A stretch of DNA of 32,193 bases from Candidatus Phocaeicola gallistercoris (GTDB lineage Bacteria; Bacteroidota; Bacteroidia; Bacteroidales; Bacteroidaceae). The stretch lies in assembly GCA_019116145.1 (NCBI GenBank), contig DXCG01000109.1:1-32193 (forward strand), read 5' to 3'. Both the position numbers and the translations under genes were made by a program. How positions within the stretch are numbered: position 1 is the first letter of the stretch; each line of letters begins with the position of its first letter. This document shows positions 1-6,909 of the stretch, piece by piece. Below the pieces are notes generated by a model that worked only from the letters and a program-made list of their open reading frames with translations, ran no database searches and was not told where the DNA came from.

Positions 1-26
1 AGAATCTTAAATGTACTCTTACTCAT
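1..26 (-). CDS. Tyrosine recombinase/phage-type integrase, N-terminal start only (truncated by window edge)
   Basis: Reverse complement reads ATG AGT AAG AGT ACA TTT AAG ATT CT = MSKSTFKIL, the typical N-terminus of Bacteroidetes tyrosine integrases (M-KSTFKVLFYLKR...). An AAAAAAGGAT stretch precedes the ATG. Only 8-9 codons are visible. Confidence 0.55.
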
Positions 27-44
27 ATCCTTTTTTAATTTAGC

Positions 45-203
45 TCCGTTACAGTGGGTGTAATGACTTCCCTCTGCAAAGGAATAATTAATAATTGGGT
101 TACAAGCAGACATTTGAACGTCAATGAGCGACAAATCAAGGACTTACATCGAAAATCGTTACTATTTATATAGGCTATTTTTTAGTAACGATTTAGTAAC
201 GGA
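45..203. repeat. Cluster of GTAACGR repeats in both orientations (TCCGTTAC 45-52, ATCGTTACTA 155-164, TAGTAACGAT 183-192, TAGTAACGGA 194-203)
   Basis: Read directly. 155-164 and 183-192 form a perfect 10-bp inverted repeat; 183-190 and 194-201 are an 8-bp direct repeat. Confidence 0.7.
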
Positions 204-260
204 ACTTTGTCTGAAGTGGGCATTTGAATGTCTTTCGGTTGTCCACCGGATAAATAGAAA

Positions 261-292
261 AAGTCCCGTAAAACGTTGATTTTACGGGACTT
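261..292 (-). terminator. Rho-independent-like terminator downstream of tRNA-Ser
   Basis: Perfect 13-bp stem AAGTCCCGTAAAA/TTTTACGGGACTT with a 6-nt loop. On the minus strand it is followed by TTTTTC..., directly downstream of the minus-strand tRNA. Confidence 0.7.
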
Positions 293-326
293 GTCTTAAT
301 TTGACTACCTAAGTCTTAGGTTTCAG

Positions 327-411
327 CGGAGAGAGAGGGATTCGAACCCCCGGTGCCTCTCAGCACGGCGGTTTTCAAGACCGCTGTAATCGACCACTCT
401 ACCATCTCTCC
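327..411 (-). tRNA. tRNA-Ser(UGA)
   Basis: Reverse complement GGAGAGATGGTAGAGTGGTCGATTACAGCGGTCTTGAAAACCGCCGTGCTGAGAGGCACCGGGGGTTCGAATCCCTCTCTCTCC. GGAGAGA/TCTCTCC acceptor, anticodon TGA, long variable arm, GGTTCGAATCC T arm. Confidence 0.95.
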
Positions 412-559
412 TTAAAATTTGGTGTATATTAGAGGTCTTTTTTGAAAGACGATGCAAAGGTATGGATTAATTTTTAATTAGCAAATATTTTGGCGTCTTT
501 TTTATGAAATTCTTTATATTATCGTAATTTTGTATTTGTTTCCATGTTAAGGTAAAATT

Positions 560-3070
560 ATGATATATCCACAAAATTTTGAGCAGAAGATCGGTTTCGA
601 TCAAGTTAGATATTTGTTGAAAGGCAAATGTCTTAGTGTATTAGGGGCTGAGTTGGTAGATAAGATGGATTTTTCGAATAAGTTTAATGAAATAAATTGT
701 TGGTTAGAGCAGGTTGTGGAATTTGTTCAGATTTTGCAAGAGCGCGATGATTTTCCTAATCAATATTTTTTTGATGTCAGGTCTGCATTAAATAGAATTC
801 GTATTGAGGGGATGTATATGGATGAGCAAGAGATTTATGATTTGTATCGTTCGTTGGGGACTATTCAGCAGATAGTGGTGTTTTTGTTTCAAAAAGTTGA
901 TGAAGAAGAAAGTCGGGAGCCTCAAACTCTTTATCCTGCTTTGGCTGAATTGGCATGTGAGGTGATCGTTTTCCCTCAGATAATTAATCGGATTAATGGG
1001 ATATTAGATAAATTTGGTAAAATAAAAGATAATGCATCTCCAGAACTTTTACGTATTCGCCGTGAATTATCATCGACAGCAGCAGGTATTTCTAAGAGCT
1101 TGAATATGATACTTCGTGCAGCTCAATCGGAAGGTTATGTGGAAAAAGATGCAACTCCAACAGTTAGGGACGGTCGATTGGTAATACCTGTCGCTCCAAA
1201 TATGAAGCGGAAAATACGAGGTATTGTACATGATGAATCGGCAACAGGGAAAACAATTTATATAGAGCCATCGGAAGTAGTAGAGGCTAACAACCGAATT
1301 CGTGAGTTGGAAAATGAAGAGCGCAGAGAGGTTGTCCGTATTCTGACAGATTTTTCGGATGCTGTAAGGCCGGAAATTCCGGCAATAATGAAATCGTACG
1401 AATTTCTTGCAGAGGTCGATTTTATACGGGCAAAGGCATTGTTTGCCATCGAGATAAACGGAGCTAAGCCATCTTTGGAAAATGAACAGGTTATAGATTG
1501 GTTTGATGCGATTCATCCATTGTTGCAGATGTCACTAAATAAGCATGGAAAGAAAATAGTACCTCTTGAAATAGAGTTAAGTGCTCAACAGCGAATACTG
1601 CTTATTTCGGGACCGAATGCAGGAGGAAAATCCGTTTGTTTGAAAACTGTGGGGCTTTTACAGTATATGCTTCAATGTGGTTTGCTTATCCCATTGAACG
1701 AGCGCAGCCGTATGGGGATATTCAATAGTTTGTTTATTGACATAGGTGATGAACAAAGTATAGAAGACGATTTAAGTACGTATTCATCTCATCTTACGAA
1801 TATGAAGAGCATGATGAAATATTGTAATGCCCAAAGTCTGATTTTAATAGATGAGTTTGGAGGAGGAACAGAGCCGCAGATTGGAGGAGCCATTGCGGAG
1901 GCCGTTTTGAAGCGTTTTAATGAAAAACAAACATTTGGAGTTATTACCACGCATTATCAGAATTTGAAACATTTTGCTGATAATCATGCTGGAATCGTAA
2001 ATGGAGCAATGTTGTACGACCGGCATGAAATGCGTCCTCTTTTCCAATTGCAAATAGGCAATCCGGGAAGTTCTTTTGCCATAGAAATTGCTCGGAAAAT
2101 AGGACTCCCGGAGGAAGTTATTGCCGATGCTTCACAAATAGTAGGAAGTGAATATATACAAAGTGATAAGTATTTGCAAGATATTGTACGAGATAAGCGT
2201 TACTGGGAGACTAAACGCCAAAATATCCGAAAGCGTGAAAAGGTGATGGAAGAAACGATAACTCGTTATGAGAAAGAGATTGAAACGCTTAGGCGTGAGA
2301 GGAATGATGTGCTGAAAAAAACAAAGGAAGATGCTGAGAAAATATTTCAAGAATCGAATGCGAAAATAGAGAATACAATCCGCAAAATAAAAGAAGTACA
2401 AGCCGAAAAAGAACATACGCGTAATGTCCGGCAGGAATTGCGCGATTTTCAACGTCAGGTGGAAGATGCTTTAAGGGCGGAAATGGAGCATAAAATCACT
2501 TCAAAAATGGACCGGTTGCGTGAACGGCAAGAGCGTAAGAAAGAGAAAAGTAAAAAGCCGGTCAAGGGAGATGCTCCGGCATTGCCTGCAAAGAAAGAGA
2601 TTGTTATCGGTGATTATGTTCGAATTAAAGGGCAGACTTCAGTAGGCGAATTAATAGATATGAGCGGGAAAAATGCTGTTGTAATGTTTGGTGGGATGAA
2701 AGTTACGGTTAAGGTAGATCGTATAGAGCATGCCGAAATTCCTAAGAAAAAACAAGGAGAAGATAAATTGAATGTATCTTTTGTTGGTAGTGCGACACAT
2801 GACCGTTTATATGAAAAGAAATTGAACTTTAAACAAGAACTTGATGTGCGTGGTATGCGAGGAAATGAAGCTGTTCAGGCTGTTCTTTATTTTATAGATG
2901 ATGCAATCTTGGCGGGAATGCGAAGTGTACGTATCCTTCATGGGACGGGAGATGGTATTTTGCGCACACTGATTAGACAATATCTTTCCAAAGCTTCCGG
3001 AGTGAAAGATTTTCATGATGAGCATGTTCAATTTGGAGGATCGGGAATAACAGTTGTTGATTTGTCATAA
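560..3070 (+). CDS. mutS2: Endonuclease MutS2 (MutS-family ATPase with C-terminal Smr domain)
   Basis: 836 aa. Walker A ISGPNAGGKSVCLKT, IDEFGGGTEP Walker B region, coiled coil, C-terminal Smr motif LDVRGMRGNEA...LHGTGDGILR. Confidence 0.93.
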   Translation: MIYPQNFEQKIGFDQVRYLLKGKCLSVLGAELVDKMDFSNKFNEINCWLEQVVEFVQILQERDDFPNQYFFDVRSALNRIRIEGMYMDEQEIYDLYRSLGTIQQIVVFLFQKVDEEESREPQTLYPALAELACEVIVFPQIINRINGILDKFGKIKDNASPELLRIRRELSSTAAGISKSLNMILRAAQSEGYVEKDATPTVRDGRLVIPVAPNMKRKIRGIVHDESATGKTIYIEPSEVVEANNRIRELENEERREVVRILTDFSDAVRPEIPAIMKSYEFLAEVDFIRAKALFAIEINGAKPSLENEQVIDWFDAIHPLLQMSLNKHGKKIVPLEIELSAQQRILLISGPNAGGKSVCLKTVGLLQYMLQCGLLIPLNERSRMGIFNSLFIDIGDEQSIEDDLSTYSSHLTNMKSMMKYCNAQSLILIDEFGGGTEPQIGGAIAEAVLKRFNEKQTFGVITTHYQNLKHFADNHAGIVNGAMLYDRHEMRPLFQLQIGNPGSSFAIEIARKIGLPEEVIADASQIVGSEYIQSDKYLQDIVRDKRYWETKRQNIRKREKVMEETITRYEKEIETLRRERNDVLKKTKEDAEKIFQESNAKIENTIRKIKEVQAEKEHTRNVRQELRDFQRQVEDALRAEMEHKITSKMDRLRERQERKKEKSKKPVKGDAPALPAKKEIVIGDYVRIKGQTSVGELIDMSGKNAVVMFGGMKVTVKVDRIEHAEIPKKKQGEDKLNVSFVGSATHDRLYEKKLNFKQELDVRGMRGNEAVQAVLYFIDDAILAGMRSVRILHGTGDGILRTLIRQYLSKASGVKDFHDEHVQFGGSGITVVDLS

Positions 3071-3086
3071 AATTGTAATAGTTGTG

Positions 3087-3119
3087 TTTGGCAAAAAGGT
3101 GATTTTTATTGTAATTTTG
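3087..3119 (+). promoter_or_regulatory. Bacteroidetes-type promoter for L-serine ammonia-lyase (TTTG-N21-TAATTTTG)
   Basis: TTTG at 3087-3090 and TAATTTTG at 3112-3119, 33 nt upstream of the ATG. Confidence 0.6.
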
Positions 3120-3151
3120 TTGGAGTCCATTAGGGGAATAGCATTAAAATT

Positions 3152-4357
3152 ATGAAATCAATCAAAGAATTGTATAGAATAGGTACAGGACCTTCCAGTA
3201 GTCATACTATGGGTCCGAGGAAGGCTGCAGAACAGTTTTTGGCACGTCATCCTGAGGCGATGTCTTTTCAAGTGGTGCTTTATGGAAGTTTGGCAGCAAC
3301 AGGAAAAGGACACATGACGGATGTAGCGATTAAAGATGTATTAGAGCCTCATGCTCCTGTAGAAATTTTATGGAAACCACATGTGTTTTTCCCGTTTCAT
3401 CCTAATGGAATGACATTTAAGTCGTTTGATAAAGATAAGAAGAAAACAGAAGAATGGACTGTATTCAGTATAGGAGGAGGTGCATTGGCCGAAGAAGGTC
3501 ATGAGGATACTTCTCCTGAAATATATGGTATGAATACAATGAACCAAATTCTTTATTGGTGCGATCATACAGGGAAAGGTTATTGGGAGTATGTAGAGCA
3601 ATGTGAGGATTCCGATATATGGGACTATTTGGCAGAAGTATGGGATACGATGAAAGCGGCAATTCACCGTGGACTTGATGCCGAAGGGGTGTTGCCCGGT
3701 CCGTTAAATTTAAGGCGTAAGGCTTCTTCTTATTATATAAAGGCAAAAGGATTTAAAGACTCTCTTCGTTCACGTGGGTTGGTCTTTTCTTATGCTTTAG
3801 CCGTGAGTGAAGAAAATGCATCGGGAGGTAAAATTGTAACAGCTCCTACTTGTGGCGCGTGTGGCGTAGTTCCTGCCGTTCTTTTTCATTTGCAAAAGAG
3901 TCGTGATTTTAGTGATGCACGGATATTGCGTGCACTTGCAACAGCAGGGTTGGTCGGGAATATTGTTAAATATAATGCTTCCATTTCGGGGGCAGAAGCG
4001 GGATGTCAGGCAGAGGTTGGTGTTGCGTGTTCAATGGCTTCAGCTGCAGCAAGTCAATTGTTTGGAGGAAGTGTTGCACAGATTGAATATGCTGCAGAGA
4101 TGGGGTTAGAACATCATTTAGGAATGACATGTGACCCTGTATGCGGATTAGTGCAAATTCCATGTATAGAGCGTAATGCTTATGCTGCAGCTCGAGCACT
4201 CGATGCTAACATTTATTCAGCATTTACAGATGGGCGTCATCGCGTTTCGTTCGATAAAGTGGTAGAGGTAATGAAACAAACAGGGCATGATTTGCCTTCT
4301 CTTTATAAAGAAACAAGTGAAGGTGGTTTGGCGAAAAATTATCAACAAATGGAATAA
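3152..4357 (+). CDS. sdaA: L-serine ammonia-lyase, iron-sulfur-dependent, single chain
   Basis: 401 aa. Starts MKSIKELYRIGTGPSSSHTMGPRKAAEQF; conserved TAPTCGACGVVPAV, CDPVCGLVQIPCIERNA cysteine motifs. Confidence 0.93.
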   Translation: MKSIKELYRIGTGPSSSHTMGPRKAAEQFLARHPEAMSFQVVLYGSLAATGKGHMTDVAIKDVLEPHAPVEILWKPHVFFPFHPNGMTFKSFDKDKKKTEEWTVFSIGGGALAEEGHEDTSPEIYGMNTMNQILYWCDHTGKGYWEYVEQCEDSDIWDYLAEVWDTMKAAIHRGLDAEGVLPGPLNLRRKASSYYIKAKGFKDSLRSRGLVFSYALAVSEENASGGKIVTAPTCGACGVVPAVLFHLQKSRDFSDARILRALATAGLVGNIVKYNASISGAEAGCQAEVGVACSMASAAASQLFGGSVAQIEYAAEMGLEHHLGMTCDPVCGLVQIPCIERNAYAAARALDANIYSAFTDGRHRVSFDKVVEVMKQTGHDLPSLYKETSEGGLAKNYQQME

Positions 4358-4392
4358 ATAAAAAAGATTCACCATAATTATTGCAGAGGAAT

Positions 4393-4450
4393 AAAAAATC
4401 TTCCGTTTCGTTTTTATCTGATAGATGAATGTCGATGCGGAAGATTTTTT
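4393..4450. terminator. Bidirectional terminator between convergent sdaA and aquaporin genes
   Basis: AAAAAATCTTCCG (4393-4405) pairs with CGGAAGATTTTTT (4438-4450). Loop is fairly long (32 nt). Confidence 0.5.
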
Positions 4451-4478
4451 TATGTGCTTTTTCAATAAATGTTTTTTT

Positions 4479-5159
4479 TCAGTCTTTTTCTTTAATAAAA
4501 TTCCAAGCTAAAGCACTGAATGCCGCACCGATAAATGGAGCGACAATAAATAACCATAATTGTTCCAATGCTTGTCCTCCTTCCATTAAAGCCGGTCCGA
4601 TGCTTCTTGCCGGATTAACAGACGTACCTGTAATAGGAATACAGACAATGTGGATTAAAACCAAGGTTAAGCCTATGGCAAGTCCTGCTAAATTCCCGGC
4701 ACCTTTTTTTTCATCGGTTGTACCTAAAACAACAAGTACAAAAATGAATGTGAAAACAGCTTCAGCAATAAACGCTTGCATGGCGCTTCCTGGTGTAAAT
4801 GTATTAGAACCTGTCGAGGTCGGTCCGTCGTGTGTCCCAGTGGAGACCAATAAAGTAAGGATTAAAGAACCGATAATGGCTCCTACTATTTGAAATAACA
4901 TATAGAGCATTGCACGGTTGGGTCTTATCCTTCCGGAGAGCCACATTCCTAACGTAATGGCCGGGTTGATATGGCAACCCGAAATGTTTCCTATGGTATA
5001 AGCCATTGCTATTACTGATAACCCGAAGGCCATTGCCACTCCTATGGTTCCAACACCTTCACCTACCGTTCCTGCTATGCTTCCTGCAAAGACGGCACTT
5101 CCACATCCCATTAAGACAAGGATCATCGTTCCGATAAGTTCTGCTACATACTTTTTCAT
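4479..5159 (-). CDS. aqpZ: Aquaporin Z-like MIP-family channel
   Basis: 226 aa, hydrophobic, two NPA boxes (HINPAITLG, VNPARSIGPAL). Confidence 0.93.
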   Translation of the reverse strand: MKKYVAELIGTMILVLMGCGSAVFAGSIAGTVGEGVGTIGVAMAFGLSVIAMAYTIGNISGCHINPAITLGMWLSGRIRPNRAMLYMLFQIVGAIIGSLILTLLVSTGTHDGPTSTGSNTFTPGSAMQAFIAEAVFTFIFVLVVLGTTDEKKGAGNLAGLAIGLTLVLIHIVCIPITGTSVNPARSIGPALMEGGQALEQLWLFIVAPFIGAAFSALAWNFIKEKD

Positions 5160-5303
5160 GATGGTATAGATTTAAAATCGTAAAAAAATAAATTTGTTAT
5201 AGACTAAAATAGGGCTATTTTATTGAAAAATCAATTTTTTGTTCGAAATTTGTTCAAAGATTAGATATAATTGTCTTTTATTGTATGATAAAACTCCATT
5301 TTT

Positions 5304-5945
5304 ATGAAAAATTTATATAATGTATATTTGTTTGATTTTGATTATACCTTAGCTGATTCCTCACAAGGAATAGTGACATGTTTCCGGCATGTGCTTAATC
5401 GTTATGGCTATTGGAATGTAGATGATTTTGCCATCAAACGCACTATTGGGAAAACTTTGATAGAATCATTTTCCATTTTAAGTGGAATAACCGATGCCGG
5501 TACATTAGAAATCTATCGGAAAGAATATGTGAAAGAGGCTGATAAATATATGACAGTAAACACGCGGCTTTTCCCAGAAACTACAGAAATATTGGCGGAG
5601 CTGAAAACCCGGGGGGCGAAAATCGGCATTGTTTCAACTAAATTCCGTTATCGGATTCTGGAGCTGTTGGAACACGTGCTTCCCGAAGGTGCAATCGATG
5701 TCATCGTAGGAGGAGAAGACGTACAGGTACCTAAACCTTCACCCGAAGGTATATTTTTTGCACTTAAGGAACTGAATGCAGAAAAAACTTCAACCTTATA
5801 TATAGGAGACAGTACGGTAGATGCTGAAACAGCCCGAGCAGCCGGGGTGGATTTTGCCGGTGTATTGCATGGCATGACAACTCGGGAAGAGTTGATTGTT
5901 TATCCGAATGTAGGCATATATCCGGATTTGCGGGGAATTTTGTGA
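5304..5945 (+). CDS. HAD-superfamily hydrolase (phosphoglycolate phosphatase-like)
   Basis: 213 aa. Motif I DFDYTLADSS, motif II region IVSTK, motif IV YIGDSTVDAETARAAG. Confidence 0.88.
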   Translation: MKNLYNVYLFDFDYTLADSSQGIVTCFRHVLNRYGYWNVDDFAIKRTIGKTLIESFSILSGITDAGTLEIYRKEYVKEADKYMTVNTRLFPETTEILAELKTRGAKIGIVSTKFRYRILELLEHVLPEGAIDVIVGGEDVQVPKPSPEGIFFALKELNAEKTSTLYIGDSTVDAETARAAGVDFAGVLHGMTTREELIVYPNVGIYPDLRGIL

Positions 5946-6019
5946 GTACGTTTGGTTGTTTATGTGATGGCATTTTTTTTATTTTATAGGAAAAGTTTGA
6001 AGATTTCTCAAGTAAAATC

Positions 6020-6050
6020 TTGGTTATATAGATAAAAAGCTGTACCTTTG
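6020..6050 (+). promoter_or_regulatory. Promoter for rplU-rpmA (TTG-N20-TACCTTTG)
   Basis: TTG at 6020-6022 and TACCTTTG at 6043-6050; matches the Bacteroidetes -33/-7 consensus. Confidence 0.65.
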
Positions 6051-6133
6051 CAACCGATTTATTCCGTAAAGGTAAAAAAGTAATTAGAGAGTATAATTCA
6101 CCTTGCGGAGGAAACCCGTTTAATAATAAAAAA

Positions 6134-6451
6134 ATGTACGTAATAGTAGAAATTAACGGTCAACAGTTTAAAGTAGAAGAAGGCAAAAAGCTGTTTGTTC
6201 ATCACATTCAGAATGTAGAAGGTGGGGCAACTGTTGAGTTTGACAGAGTTTTGTTGGTAGACAACAACGGTGCTGTAACAGTAGGAACTCCTACCGTAGA
6301 AGGAGCAAAAGTGGTATGCGAAGTTAATTCTCCATTGGTAAAAGGAGATAAAGTATTAGTATTCCATAAAAAGAGAAGAAAAGGCTACAGAAAACTGAAC
6401 GGTCATCGTCAACAGTTTACTGAACTGACTATCAAACAAGTTATTGCTTAA
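6134..6451 (+). CDS. rplU: 50S ribosomal protein L21
   Basis: 105 aa [24 protein letters not shown]...[24 protein letters not shown], classic L21. Confidence 0.97.
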   Translation: MYVIVEINGQQFKVEEGKKLFVHHIQNVEGGATVEFDRVLLVDNNGAVTVGTPTVEGAKVVCEVNSPLVKGDKVLVFHKKRRKGYRKLNGHRQQFTELTIKQVIA

Positions 6452-6469
6452 TTATTAAAAAGTAAGAAA

Positions 6470-6733
6470 ATGGCACATAAAAAAGGTGTAGGTAGTTCTA
6501 AGAACGGTCGTGAATCGGAAAGTAAACGATTGGGAGTGAAAATATTTGGAGGATCAGCTTGTAAAGCTGGTAATATCATTGTTCGTCAAAGAGGAACAGT
6601 GCATAATCCGGGTAATAATGTAGGAATGGGTAGCGATCATACTCTTTATGCGTTGGTCGATGGAACTGTTTGTTTCAAAAAAGGACGTGAGAATAGGAGT
6701 ATCGTTTCTGTAATTCCTTTTGTAGAAGCGTAA
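6470..6733 (+). CDS. rpmA: 50S ribosomal protein L27
   Basis: 87 aa [28 protein letters not shown]..., directly after rplU. Confidence 0.97.
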   Translation: MAHKKGVGSSKNGRESESKRLGVKIFGGSACKAGNIIVRQRGTVHNPGNNVGMGSDHTLYALVDGTVCFKKGRENRSIVSVIPFVEA

Positions 6734-6751
6734 TTATTTATTTTAAAGTAT

Positions 6752-6804
6752 AAGACGAAGAGGTGGAATCCCCGTAAAGGAAGTTTCACTTCTTCGTCTT
6801 TTTT
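6752..6804 (+). terminator. Terminator of the rplU-rpmA operon
   Basis: AAGACGAAGAGGTGGAA pairs with TTTCACTTCTTCGTCTT (G-U allowed), followed by a T run. Confidence 0.8.
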
Positions 6805-6909
6805 GTGCCTTGGCATTTATGGCAAATGTTTCTTTATTGCAAACATAGGTAGGAAAGAACTTATTTTTTTATTATTTTTGTCTGGCAATATTTTGACAAT
6901 ATCTTTTTT

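Noticed and set aside
1070-2452. Minus-strand ORFs of 63-148 aa opposite mutS2
   Set aside because: Shadow frames of a well-conserved gene.
4429-4893. 154-aa plus-strand ORF antisense to aquaporin
   Set aside because: Entirely opposite a clear MIP-family gene; low-complexity composition consistent with a shadow frame.
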